Of a DNA stretch of 64,000 nucleotides, positions 21,466 through 37,737 are shown piece by piece (position 1 is the first letter of the stretch; each line of letters begins with the position of its first letter). The stretch comes from Protula sp. h YS-2021. Its lineage: Eukaryota; Annelida; Polychaeta; Sabellida; Serpulidae. The notes under the pieces are model-generated. The model had not been told where the DNA came from and searched no databases. It saw nothing but the letters and a program-made list of their open reading frames with translations. The translations under genes and the position numbers were made by a program. The DNA lies in contig OX457033.1 in assembly GCA_949752745.1 (NCBI GenBank), positions 16,536,156-16,600,155 of the forward strand, in the 5' to 3' direction.

Positions 21466-24400
21466 AATGCCTTAAAACTTATCAATGAATTATTTTTTAA
21501 GTTTTTAAAAGAATTTTTGTAGAAAACTTTCACTTAGATAAAATAGACAATAATAAATTAGCATTTTGAAGTTTATTTATTCTTATTAAAGGCTATGAAA
21601 TATTTTTTTAGATATATCATTACTTCAGTTAACGCATAATAAAATAAATAATAATAATAATAAACAAAATGCTTTAAACTGAAAAGCTAAACCAGTCAGT
21701 CCTAAGGAACAATGGTATGCCTATGTGGTACTTTAAAAAACCCAAATCAAACATTCGGTGAAATCAGCTGGGAAATAAAGCGAAATATCTTGCGAGTTTA
21801 CACCCATTAGCACATTTGCCAGAATTGTGCAAAAAAAAACTAATACTAACTGAAAGTATTTATTATCTATTTTCTTTGAATTGGTGCATTCATTTGTCTT
21901 GTCACTTGTCAATGGGAGTCGCAATGGTTAAATGTCGGTATCCTTTCCTACATAAATAATGCAATATTATCACGGTCTGCCAGAAAAATAAATTACTCAA
22001 TTTTGGAAGGTGAAGCCATTTTCTTCACTATGCTTCGAGATTTGATTTATATATTATAGTAGAAAATAAATAAAAAAAAACGCAGATATTAAATTACGAC
22101 TCATCCAACCCGCATTTCTGCTGCAAACGTCGAATAGAAAAAGAAAAAATATTAAGATTACTTCTCCTGCAGAATTAAGTGTGTGCTACAAGCTTCAAAC
22201 ACTTCCCCGAACAAATTAATGTATTTTTGTCTTTGAATATCATTGAGCGAATACATTTGAAAGTAGAATTTCACCCCTTGTCAAACCTCATATGAATGTG
22301 TAAATGTGTCAAAGTGTCAATGCATTAGAATACTCTGTATTACACGATCAGCCCTATCAAGGTATCAAGTCAAGGTTATGAATATGATATTTTAAATAAA
22401 TTGCTGCAATCTAGAGTATATGAGCTGCAAATTAAGAAAAAGTGCCAAGAACTGTGTGGAAATTATGTCCCTTGCCGGCTCTTGCTTTCAGGAAACCACA
22501 TAGCTGGCCATTAAAATATAATTCTTGGTGCCGTTATTACGGCACTGTGCAATTTAGTGATAATTAGAGGCGGATGTCCGCTGAGATGTGGAATCCAGGA
22601 TCTGGGGCTTCTTTTTTGTCGCAATAATTGTTTAATGGCTATATGACGTCAGAAATCGACACCTTTGATAACATCCAAGTGGTTATATCAAGAAGCTCGA
22701 GCAGTTAATGGCTTAAATTATACAGTATATTCTCGTAGCAAAGACATCATTTTTCTGAGTTTCACTTTGATACTCAGCAGTACGTATAAATGATCATAAA
22801 AATGAGATCAGAGAGCTGTCACTAAATTGCTACCAATATACAATTGTGACATCGTTAGGAGTGTGAATAAAACTGAATGTTAAGCTGCTAACTGTATTAC
22901 AACAAGTTTGTTGCATTTGTTACAGTTACAGGAGATTAGATTAACGAATTCATAAAAGGTTGTCAATCATTCAGTATCTCGCCGGTGCATTGCGCACATC
23001 GACATTGGCTTTTGTCATGACCTTGAGTTTACTTACGAAAGCCGGTATAAGCCAAAATACTCTCTGCATTGTTCAAGCGTTCTAAACACTGCTTTGTGAT
23101 TATTGTATATATTATTTTATTGCGGAACTGAAAGCGAAGTTTAAAGAACTTTGGAATTTTTGCCAACCAGGATAAGACATGTACATACGAAATACCATGA
23201 GAAATGGATTACCAGGGTGGAAGCAAGATTTGGTGATGAACGGTCGGGCGGCTAGATCACCAGATGGATGGACAGCTCTCTAACCCAGAGTCCCGCTCTA
23301 TTGGCTAAAGCCCCGGTTGAGAACTAAAATTACAGTGCACCACACCATGTAATAGTCTGTTTTGTGGGGGATAAAATATCGCCAGATTTAAGAACGGATC
23401 AGCCATTCCATTTTAACTGTTGCTGGTCCGTACATTAATGGATCATATCAAAATAGTAACACATTTACTTCAATTTGTTGATTCTAGAGCAGTCAGCGAT
23501 TTATTACATCTGACATTTCAGGCTAATTGGGAATAAAATGCTTATTTCTACTGTCAATTTTGTTTTTCTTCTTTCACAATCTGTTCATCAAGTTTCAGGT
23601 GAACATAGAAACAACCAACCAAAAGAGTCATCTAAAGAAGGGAATTCCATTAACAGTGCACCACCATAAGTTAAATATACAACAAAACACTTATCATTTG
23701 CCTATTCCACTAAAATCTATTTACAACACCAGTTCATTTCCGGTACAACAGCGGTTATATATTCTGTAATATTTCTTAAATACATCACTATATATATTAT
23801 ATGAATATATTATTCATTAATTAGTACCATTAATTATTATTGTGTTAAGTGTCGTGTAACTGCAACCATGCCAAAATATAGGCAAAATTATATATATATA
23901 TATATATATATCGCTCATGGAAAAACAAGACATAGAAAACATATACCGAAAGCAACTTCGTGACAAAAACAAGCAAACAAGCAAATAATTTTGGTGCTGC
24001 TACTGTGAGGATGGAGTGGAATATTCAGCACCAGAGAAGAGCACCAGAGAAGTGCGTAGATATGCAAAACAGTGCCGGGATATATGCGCATAGCGATGGC
24101 TGCATCAGTTCGCAATTGAAAAAAAGGAAGAATTTAATATTTGACATAAAATATAATGTGATATATAAATAAAATGCAATATAAATAATATAACATAATA
24201 GATCATTATTTTAGTATTAAATGAAATTAAAAGAAATTAATTTGGTTAATTAATTATTATAAATGCAATGTGTTTGAGGAATATCTACGAACGCTTAATT
24301 GAATTGCACAATCATGACCAGAAGAGTAAAAAAAAATAAACAAACCGAATTTTCGTTTTTCTTAAATGATCTTAGTTGCAAGCCTCTTAACTGAAAAAAA

Positions 24401-24756
24401 TTAAACAAAGAATTTTTGAATGAAGACTGATACCAACCATTAAGCTGGTTAATAAAACCAGAAATAACGCAAATAGAATCAGACAGAGACATTACTTATT
24501 CAAGAGATAGTCTGATAACCAACCGCTTAAATGCTCATAAAAGTGTATATCACTTAATTGCTAAATAACTCTATAAAGTCAGCCTTGGCCTATATTTACG
24601 GCTTATTAATTTAACACAAGAAGAGTGCTTTGCTGTGGATCGTTATGGGCTTAATTGATCGAGAGCACTATCATTTGATAACAGCAGATAGATGACATAA
24701 GCTATTATTCTAACTTATTAGAACACACCAAATACTGTCTAATATATTTTTTGACA
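21466..24756. other. Unassigned non-coding sequence, 3.3 kb
   Basis: No gene. 22440-22720 is of notably higher complexity than its surroundings, with CCGTTATTACGGCAC, TGATAATTAGAGG and a TGACGTCA at about 22645, and could be a conserved non-coding element. A short (TA)n tract lies at 23891-23911. Confidence 0.45.
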
Positions 24757-24955
24757 CAGTGCCAAGTATTGTAACAGTACTTAGCATTGTAAAATACTGC
24801 ACAGCACGCACCGAGTACTGCACAGTACTAAGAACTAAACAGAACCAAGTAGTGCAAAATAGCAAGTACTGCAAAGTACCAAGTATCACGCATTACCATG
24901 TACTGCAAAGTACCAGATAATGCAGAGTGCCAAATACTGCATAGAATAAAGTACG
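24757..24955. repeat. 17-bp degenerate tandem repeat
   Basis: Units of the form CAAGTACTGCAAAGTAC recur about ten times with many substitutions and spacing changes. AGTACT palindromes are embedded. Confidence 0.75.
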
Positions 24956-25838
24956 GGTAAACTTATTGATATTGCAATCGTAATTAATGCAATTAATTAG
25001 GTAGGAATATTCCTCTGTAACAATGCTGCAGAGCTTCAAATATATTAGCACACAATAAAGGCTAAGTAGGCAAATAAAAAATATAATAACAATTACAACA
25101 GCAATAATAATTACAATAATAATAATAATAATCATAATAACAACACAACCACAGCAACAGTTTTGCTACATGGGACTGAAGTTGTTTTCAGCATTCAGAT
25201 TTACAAAAGAAGGCACTTGTTCTGTTGGCATTTATACTCACATCCACTCACTTCTAAATTATTTATTATTATTCCATGGAGAATGATTCTCACTACGCTG
25301 AATAGCAATATGTTGTTGCAAACATACTCCCGCAAGCGGAACACATCATTATACAGTTGTGTTTATCAAAGCGATACGGATGCAATAAAGGAACATCCCA
25401 CAAGCAAATCCCATATGCTTATAAATTAATTTGGGTCGCATCCGCTTTCTATGGAATACATGCCTATTAAAATAAAGCGAAATGCAATGTATTATTTATT
25501 TTAGAAGCTGGGTATAAATTGCTTGAATCCTATTAAGTGACTTGTTGTTGACAGGAAAAACCCTTGGGTTAGCCATGATGTGATGAATATTTACATCCAC
25601 ACTTCTTTTGGCTAATTTTTGACAACAGTTTATTCATTTTACTTGTTAAGATTAGAAATGATTTTATACAATGGTATTGCTTATGATGTAATACTGTCGT
25701 GTACTACTCATTGACTTGACCATTTTTTCCTCAACAAGTACACTTAAACGAGAGGATTTCGCTCTGATTCTAACATCATATGATATTTGTGACCAATTGA
25801 GATAGAAGGTGAATTTCATTAATTGCCACCGAGCTAAT

Positions 25839-26413
25839 CCCAGCAACCATTAAGACGTCAGAATGACGTCGGGTCGGCGTCGTGACCCGACGTTTCGACG
25901 TCGGACTGACGTGCCGGTTTTGGTTGCATATGAAATGGAACCGACGTCGGGTTTATCATCTTGAAGCGACCAGTCTTAGACACGTCTTACAAAAATAGTC
26001 TAAAGTTATATAATTAATAGATAATTAATCATTCAACTGCTGTTGTGAAATACATACGAAAGCATTTTCCATGTAAATTTTGACAATCTAGGAAGAAAAA
26101 TACCGACGCGCCATCAAAATTCTAAAATTTTCATGTAAAAATTACGTTTTTTCATCCTCTTTTCCAAAATGACTTCCATTTCCGGTGAGTGATAATAAAT
26201 GTTCATCGCTTTTTGGTCATTTTTGCAACGTCGGAATGACGTCAGAAAACCGACGTTTCCTCGACGTCGGAATAAAGTCGGGTTTTGGGGAAATAGATGG
26301 TGACGTAATTCTACCCATTTTACAACCTTATTTTATTCAGAATATGGTTGTGAAGTGGTTGCGACTTAAATCCAACCTGTTTTCAACCAAAATCGACGTC
26401 GTTTGTTTGCTGG
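25839..26413. mobile_element. ACGTC-rich inverted-repeat element, copy 1
   Basis: The ends are CCAGCAACCATTAAGACGTC at the left and, inverted, CCAGCAAACAAACGACGTC at the right. ACGTC and CGACGTCGG motifs recur just inside both ends. An internal piece near 26160-26200 is the reverse complement of sequence in the copies at 37738 and 43195 (TTATCNCTCACCGGAAATGG), so this copy lies in the opposite orientation. No ORF. Non-autonomous DNA element. Confidence 0.7.
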
Positions 26414-27924
<1,511 letters not shown>

Positions 27925-28544
27925 CAGCGGATCTGTAGAATCAGCGAATCTGTACATCCGATGAAAATTTCAGCGAATCTGTTTCGACCAGCGAATCTAT
28001 AGATATGAGGATCCAACAGATCCGCTGAATTTGGGCCGAGAAAATTCTACAGATCCGCTGAAATGATTGACGAAGCTAAAGTACTGTTGAAATTGAGTAG
28101 TATGGTCGAAATATACAGTATTAATGTGTCAACGGTGCTGTTGTTACTAATGCAATAAGACGTTATTTTGCAATCGCTCCATTAATACAAACACATAACC
28201 ACATCATTAATACAAATAAGTAATTTATGATCTGTTTTGCATTGAAACGTATGATGTTTGGCGTTATAGTACCCAACAAAAATAGGTATAAAAGACTTTT
28301 ATAAGTCACTTCTTCAAGTACTAACTTCTACCTGTGATTATTACTTAAAAGCCAAATTCATTCATGCAATCAATAACTCTTAGGAAACCCTTTCATCGAT
28401 AATGGAACTCCAATTGCAATTAAGAAAGCTGATCATAGAGGCAATAGTACTTGTGATCATGACTTAAAAGCAATATTTACTCTTTTAATCAGCAACTCTG
28501 AAAAAACTCATCAATAATGAAGCTCCAATTGCAAGTGAGGAGGG

Positions 28545-28787
28545 TTACATCTTGTTTGTACACGCTAGGCTAGAGCGACATCTCGAGTTACATTTTGGCT
28601 TTGCTTTGAAACACTTACATCTGTTTTTGACACCGTTTACTACCAGCACCAAGCCAAACCAATAGATGTTGAAAAATTGTACACACGTTGTATTATTGGA
28701 CATTTCCTGAGTCTTGACATATATTCCAGAGAACCTGAAGCAGAACGAATTAAGTATATTTATGTTAATTGCATTGTTAAATTGCAA
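28545..28787 (-). pseudogene. Cys-rich ORF remnant inside the 1.3-kb element
   Basis: Ends NRCKCFKAKPKCNSRCRSS followed by LACTNK. This C-x-C-x6-C-x3-C-x5-C spacing resembles the Cys-rich tails found at the C-terminus of some transposon-derived integrase proteins, such as KRBA2/Ginger-like ones, and loosely CXC domains. The upstream part has no recognisable domain. The position within inverted repeats suggests a leftover of the element's transposase. The family is uncertain. Confidence 0.4.
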
Positions 28788-29032
28788 TTACTTTTCAGCA
28801 AATACCACTCCAATAGAATCATAATATGTACGACTGCTTTCTTATAAGAAGATCACAAGTTATCAAGCTTGCAAATAAAGTTCTGTGGTCTACGATCATT
28901 GAAAGTAACACTAGCAATGAAGTGCAATCAATGTACTTCAAATGGCATTTCAATGTCTTTTATTATGGGCTATGATAATACTCAATATCAACATACTTTA
29001 GCTTCGTCAATCATTTCGGCGGATCTGTAGAA

Positions 29033-29184
29033 TTTTCAGCGGATCTGTAGAATTTTCAGCGGATCTGTAGAATTTTCAGCGGATCTGTAGAATTTTCAGC
29101 GGATCTGTAGAATTTTCAGCGGATCTGTAGAATTTTCAGCGGATCTGTAGAATTTTCAGCGGATCTGTAGAATTTTCAGCGGAT
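29033..29184. repeat. 20-bp tandem array in the right inverted end
   Basis: Eight essentially identical units of GGATCTGTAGAATTTTCAGC. The array is an expansion of a module also present once or twice in the left end, so it arose within the element after or during its mobility. Confidence 0.95.
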
Positions 29185-29627
29185 CTCTTAGATCCGTTAA
29201 AATTTGTCAGCAGATCTATAGATTCGCTGATTCTACAGATCCGCTGCAACAAGCGTGATCACTGTTGTGAACAACACTATGGACTATTAGATCCATGGCT
29301 GCTGTTATTCAGTCTGAATAATAATTAAATAATAATTAAATTCAAACCATTCAAAATAAAACTTCAGAACCTTATATCACAACACAAGTTTGATTTTTTC
29401 TTCATTTTCTTACAAGACTTTAAATCATTGCGATAAAAAAAGTGGTGAAGAAAGCTGGGTCATGATTCTTAACACTTGGCAGCGTACGGCGATCTACAGA
29501 AACACAATTATTTAGCTTTTCCTCTTGTTGCATGGAACTTTATGGGGTCAAGAGAATGATGTTGATGACCACTTTCAATGAGACGTCGAACATTTGAATT
29601 TCTATATTTTGAATTTTCCTTGTAAGA

Positions 29628-29694
29628 AAAAGGATCGAACCCATATCCACTACTTTCACTACCTCTTTAACAACCACATTAGCTAAGCCTCCTT
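29628..29694 (-). mobile_element. Possible tRNA-derived SINE head
   Basis: On the minus strand GGAGGCTTAGCTAATGTGG is followed, about 31 bases on, by GGGTTCGATCC, then TTTTT. These resemble the pol III A box (TRGCNNAGYGG) and B box (GGTTCGANTCC, one base short here), at tRNA-like spacing. No cloverleaf was established and no second copy was seen in the window, so it may be chance. Confidence 0.3.
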
Positions 29695-31768
29695 CACATC
29701 TTCTGGACACCTCATGTGTTTGAAAACTTCAATTAAACATGTATGGCTGTATCATATGTTAATGTAATAGAATGGAGAATTTCTTTGTAGGCTGCTGGCA
29801 GACTTCAGGCCTTCTGGGCTTGTGGAAGGGGCCACTGCCAGTGTGTAAAGTAATCGCAAAGCTATCTCCTGAGGTGGCGCAATCTACTTCACTTCTAATC
29901 TCCCGAGACAAGCAAGAGGGGCAAAAGATAGATTGCTAAGTTCTACTGCAGAGTATTTATCTGAGATGTGGGATTGCTCTTTTGTTAAATACGTAGAATA
30001 TAGATACAAACAAAGATGGGTATTCTCCCAAGCATTAATTTCAATTCTGTTATTTTTTTAAAGCTAAAAATAGCACTTACTGTACTTAAGAAGATCACCC
30101 TTAAGCAAGGCGCACAAGCAACAAACCGAGTCACAGTTTTGTCTTGGAGATTACAGGACTCCAGTTTTAGGGAGATAAGGATAGAAGCACAGAAACTTAG
30201 AAATATAGAAGTCAAATGAAAAATACATCAAAATCATTTTTGAAATAGATACATCGCTTTTTTTTACGTTAGAAACCCATATAATAATGCCTTGAATAAA
30301 TTTCCCCACATTCCAATTAAATTTTAGTGTAATTTCCTATTTTTTTTCTTTTTGGTTTCCCCCATTGGAATGCTTCCTTTACTGAGCATGCGCAGTCGAA
30401 GCCGTCAATTGGCTTATGCATTTCTCTTTCATTTTCACTGTTAAAGGATTGGAAGGCAAACCAATTTTAAATGGCAACATAAAATCTTTAGACTGAATGC
30501 TACCAAATCATATTGTAAAATTATTATAAAATCTACCTTGTCAAGTTGAAAACACAACATTATGATCTTAATACAGATCCTCTTCTACATAATCAAAATG
30601 AAATATGATATTTTAAAACTACATTTTAAAGTAAAACTATAGCATTGTTGCCTTAAAATGTATTTTTACATAACTAAAGAGAAGTGACACCTAAGACCTC
30701 CAAACTGAATGATTTGAATATTGAATTTATTCAAATGTTTTCACTTGAAATCTCATCAGAAAGTCTTTTGAAAATAACCAAAGGAAACAAGAGCTGCCTT
30801 TAAAGTACTGCTGTTGTTTCAGTGTTACATGAGCGTGTCTAACGCAGTTACTGAATACAGGGGACCTAAGGTGAAAAATATACAAAAAGTAATAAATAAA
30901 AAACTTGTCAATAACCGGCCTTTACGCAAATCCTTGGTACTACATCAGTAGCTGTTTACGCAAGCGGCAAATCTCTCCTGCACAAGAACGCATATCAGAG
31001 TAAAATTTTTAGAACTTTTTGTTCATAAAAACCAACCCAAAAAACCTTAATGGTGTGCTATTACGTAAAGTGACAAGGTGTTACCACCAAATGAAAACAT
31101 GGTTAGCTCCCCATCTTGACAAATCAACTTAACTCCAGCACGCTTTGCTTGAGAAGAATCAGGTTCTTGTGTTCTTAAGGAGCTCTACTGTTTCATTAGC
31201 AAATCCAGCACGTTTGAACTACGGTATATTTCGGTTTTTACAAACACACAAAATAATCTAATTCGGAGACAGGTTTATTAAATTCTATAATTAGACGTAA
31301 ACACGTATGTTTATGTGACAGACACAGCTCACTGAGACTGGAACATTTTGTGACGTGTTTGGCTGGAATCACTCAGACAAAATTAGACAAAAACATCCAG
31401 CCAAAATACTGGATAATGACACCAAATGGCTTTTTACATTTTGCGTTATAAAACATCTCCTTGATGTTAATTCAACACTAAGGGGGATGGGAAGGATTGG
31501 AGAAAAAAATGTCGATGTGATATGATGATAATAAACATACGCATGATTCGAGCGACATCTCTTAGGGAGCGATCACTAAATGCAAACACTTGCTGTAGTG
31601 ACACTTGCACACTTCGTGGAACAGCCTATGGAACAGCCTCTGTGAAATTTTTCACCCTCTGCTGTTCCACACAGCACCGAGCACAAAAGCGCCTTTCTCC
31701 GATATACTGATGTTTCAAAGGCGCTCAGTTGATATCACGGCAGACACACTAAAAGAACACAGCCGTAT
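29695..31768. other. Unassigned sequence
   Basis: No gene recognised. 29791-29855 contains an imperfect inverted pair (CTGGCAG ... CTGCCAG) with a GC-rich loop. GAGCATGCGCAGT at 30384-30396 resembles an NRF-1-type site. Confidence 0.45.
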
Positions 31769-31800
31769 TTACGTCATTTCACGACGTCAAACTGACGTCA
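31769..31800. promoter_or_regulatory. Cluster of three CRE-like motifs
   Basis: TTACGTCA (31769-31776), CGACGTCA (31782-31789) and the full palindrome TGACGTCA (31793-31800) within 32 bases. CRE sites bind CREB/ATF bZIP factors. No adjacent gene is seen, so the target is unknown; it may also be a remnant of the ACGTC-rich repeat family, although no other part of that family is present here. Confidence 0.4.
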
Positions 31801-33965
<2,165 letters not shown>

Positions 33966-34134
33966 AAGAAAGAGAGTAGCAAACTAATCAATTGTGAGTG
34001 TAAGATGTTGTAATCAAGGGAGCAGCAAATTAATCAGTTATGAGGGTAAGATGTTAAGATTAAGAGAGAAGCAAATTAGTCAATTATGGGGGGTAAGATG
34101 TTAAGATTAAGAGAGCAGCAAACTAATCAATAAA
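33966..34134. repeat. 54-bp tandem repeat, three copies
   Basis: Units start GAGAGMAGCAAAYTARTCAA and contain GGTAAGATGTTAAGATTAA. The second and third copies are closest, with the first more diverged. Confidence 0.85.
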
Positions 34135-36050
34135 TAAAAAAGTTAATAAATAAATGAGAAAAAGGAATATATTCCATCAGAAAAGTAAAAATTTCAAAAT
34201 TAATGATCCAACCATTATTCTCAGAAAATTAAAATACTAGACTAGTCTAGGCAGCCAGATTTCAGTCAGCTTCTAATACTTATCTTGTTCTATCCATACT
34301 GTGAGCATGGCTTTTGCGACTTTTCCCGTTGTAATTCACAAAATAGACATGCTCACTCGTTTTATTCGAGCAGTCATTGATAGAAATCGGATCCTGTGGA
34401 AGGCAATAGACCAACCCGTACTATGCTGCAAACTCACAGTAATTATGTCGTTTAGCAGACCCACTTATATTTGAAGCAACATTATCCACTCTATTTAGTA
34501 ACCCTAACCTCAAACCTGTTCAAAAAATAGCCCTTATGCCAGACGCTTACCTCAATCCCAAACTAGAACCGTATTTCGCTAGCGAATTGTTAAACACTTG
34601 ACAAAAGTTAAAACGCAAAAATACTTCCTTCAATGGGTTTTTTCTTGAATAATATAAAGTATTTTACAACATGCATACAGTGTCTTATTCAACTATGTAC
34701 AGAGCTTATGGCACAACATGTATGCGGCTTATAATATTCTAAAAAATTGGACCATTGTCAAGAAAAAAACTCCATAGGTTGATAACTTAATACCGGGTAA
34801 ATATATTAGGAAACAACACAGCTTGAATATGTCTTATAAGCCGAGTAGTGTTTGGTTTTTGTTGACTTAATGTTTGATTGACTGCTCAGGCATACGCTGT
34901 GTTATCTGTTTACGCAGTGAGAGCTCGCACAAAGCTGAGCAACTGTGGGATGTACTGTGCTGTACGTTAAATGCTCCGCATTTATATCAAGCTCTTCATG
35001 AGTCCCAAGTTTCATGGTCCTAGGGCCCATAGTGTCAAAGAATTAGAAGACACAAAAAATCGGAAAACTGTCAAGAAGAAAAAAAGGACGAACGGCTGCT
35101 CGCACAAATTCATATAACCATTGCAAGCTAACAGCTTGTCAAGTGTTAATAATTAAAACTGAGAGTCTAAAATTAAAGTCTAAGTGGCTACAGAAACAGA
35201 TGGATACCTTAAGCGACCCATTTACCAAATTCACTAGCGTTATCTGTCCCCACCCCTTCCAACCCGTTCCCCCCTACCCCGCTCCTAACGCGATAATCTC
35301 GCGATATACGTGGGACTAGTCCAAGGCCATGGGACCTGCTGTGAGGAGCCGACATACCCGTCGCGAGTATTTACTCCAACTCCAACTTACTTAATCATAT
35401 GAATTCATTCCTTAAGTCGTATGACAAACAACAAAAACACTGCTCCAAACTCGCTTTTTGTGTCATAAATTACTGCTAATTTTCTTTATTTTTTTTTTCG
35501 AACTTATTTTATGCAATTAGTTTCATTCAAAACGAAATGGCGTGGGCCACACTAAAAGAACCTGAATTGTTTTTCCCGTGCGTAATGAGTTTTGGCATTT
35601 AGCATTTGTTACAGTGAACTGAAAAACACTGAGTACAATCAAGGCATTATGTGTCAGGCACCAAATCATTTTATGTCGCATCAAGGCATTTTATGTAAGG
35701 CATCATTGACAGGTTCTGATGACAAATACAATTAATCGTTACCTATGACCCTCTCCTCGTAACATAACAAAGGTCACCTCATTCTTTTTTATTTTCTTTC
35801 TTTCTTTCTTTTTTTGCTATTTTTTTTCTTTTGTTTGGTTGTTGTTTTTATTATTTTTTGCTATTGTTGCTTTCGTGCATGTTCATCGCGCAATCAATAT
35901 AGCATTTAAACAGTTGCCAACGTGGAAAAAAGAAATTACTAGTTCATTAAATGTCCTTGCTGAAAAGCTTAGATTGTTGGATCTTGGGTAGATCGGGGGA
36001 TGGGTTATAACGACAGGAAAACGTCTGTTGATTAGGGTTTTTGTTGAATG
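34135..36050. other. Unassigned sequence
   Basis: No gene recognised. (TTTC)n-like pyrimidine tract at about 35784-35830. Confidence 0.5.
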
Positions 36051-36140
36051 GTGTTCCAGGTAGGTCCTGTTTACGGGAATGTCTCACTCCAGTGTTCCAG
36101 GTGGTCCTGTCTACGGGAATGTCTCATCCCTGTGTTCTTC
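36051..36140. repeat. 42-bp tandem duplication
   Basis: Two units of GTGTTCCAGGTRGGTCCTGT type followed by ACGGGAATGTCTCA, then the start of a third. Confidence 0.85.
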
Positions 36141-37737
36141 TGTATTTTTATATGACTAAATATTTAAAAAATATCAGTATTTTGTTATATGTAAAGCTAA
36201 AGTTAACGGCAACACTTCCTTTCTCCAGTCGCTTTCTAACACCAAAACACAGAACAGAATGTAGTCCATAGTTCAATAACTGTTGCCTAAACTAATAACC
36301 CAAACACACCTTTGCTGCCCATTTTGAGACAGTTGCCATGCCCCCAAAAAGTAATCATTTTATAAGTAAAAGATCTGACCCAGACCGTTTAATTTCTCTT
36401 TGGCAAAAAAAAGGCGAACTTGCATTTCCAATTCCAGTTCCTTTGAGGTCAGGCCCATACCGACACGACCATTAAGATGGCATGGGTAGGGCTGGCTACT
36501 GCAATTTTATTTTCTGGTCATCAGTTCTATACTTAATTGTAATGTTTTAAAATTTCCCTTTAAGTCTGCGCGTTTTTTGTTTGTTTGTTTTCTTCTTGCT
36601 CCTAAAAGTACAACTTTTCGCCTACTCCCTGCCACCCTGTTATCATTTTTAAGTTGACCATTTGTGAGACAACATTGTCCAAGTAAGCGCACGGCAAGTG
36701 CAAGAACTGAGGACAACTTCTACGAAAGCCAGTCCTGTTATTCACGAAAGTTAACTGTGCAGTTAACTGTACATCTCACTAGGGAAATCAGCTGATTAAG
36801 CTTAACTGCGAAAGCAGTTTTTACATGAATTTGTTTTAAGATAAAAGTAAAATTTATTAATTGACTTTCAAAAGTTATGTGTGTAACATGGGCAATTGAC
36901 GGAATTTCTTAACGGCAGTTAACTTTTGTGAACACGGCCACAGTTGGTTTGTTTCTTTTATGAGTAAATAATATGAACTTACTTGTGAGTTCGCTCAAAA
37001 ATTAATAAAATATCCACATACCACAATATAATACAACAGCATTGCAAAAAGAGAGCCGTCTCCTCAACAAGAACGTACAGTGCTGTTTAGACGTGGGAGC
37101 TACCTTAAATCTTCCTGCTATACACTGAGCGCTGGCCCCGATAAATCAACCTTAAAAGTATGCTCTGCGTGCGAGAGTAGGCTTAGAGTCTGCCCTTTCT
37201 GTCTCTCTGTCTCTCTCTCTCTCTATCTTTCTCTCAATCGGTGAGTGAGAATTGTCAGAGGTGGCCGTGCTTTGTGAATTTATTGTCATGGTTCACTGGG
37301 AATGTTTATAGTCGAGGAAAGGTTTCCCACTGGTAGGGGGTGGGGATGGGGGGATGGGAGTGAAATTGGGTCGGGTATGTTTGATAATAAAATTGTACAA
37401 TTGCTGAGTAATATGCCGCCTCCGTCTTGTAAACTTGCCCCGGTATGGGTGTGTATGAAACAGATTCCTCCCTCTCCTGATATGACGAATTTGTGGTCAC
37501 AGAAATAAAGGGCGAAGGGGTTAAATCCTTCCAGATATATTGTCATCTAAAAATACACACACATCATGATACTTTCAGCGGGGAGTGAGTGAAACTGTCG
37601 AGAGCCTTCCCCAGGAAAAAGTCCATTCAACTTCGGTTTAAGAATTTGGTACTCCGACGACACCAGATGATAGCATTACATCTGTTGTAATTTGTTTGTG
37701 ATTGGTCATGACATAGATAACAGCCTTAACCGACATT
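36141..37737. other. Unassigned sequence
   Basis: No gene recognised. (CT)n tract at about 37199-37235 and a G-rich patch at about 37331-37360. Confidence 0.5.

Larger units (their letters stand above)
27925..29246. mobile_element. 1.3-kb DNA element with long composite inverted ends
   Basis: Outer 26 bp (27925-27950) are a perfect inverse of 29221-29246, starting CAGCGGATCTGTAGAATC. Farther in, 28040-28083 matches the inverse of 28997-29040 with one mismatch. Both ends are built from repeated GCGGATCTGTAGAATT and GCGAATCTGT modules; the right end is longer because of a 20-bp tandem array. A broken minus-strand Cys-rich ORF lies inside. Looks like a decayed DNA transposon or a non-autonomous derivative. 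No target-site duplication was identified, partly because the left flank is a TA repeat. Confidence 0.8.

Noticed and set aside
29791..29855. CTGGCAG/CTGCCAG inverted pair as a microRNA hairpin
   Set aside because: Stem is short and interrupted by asymmetric bulges; weak compared with the hairpin at 42917-43034.
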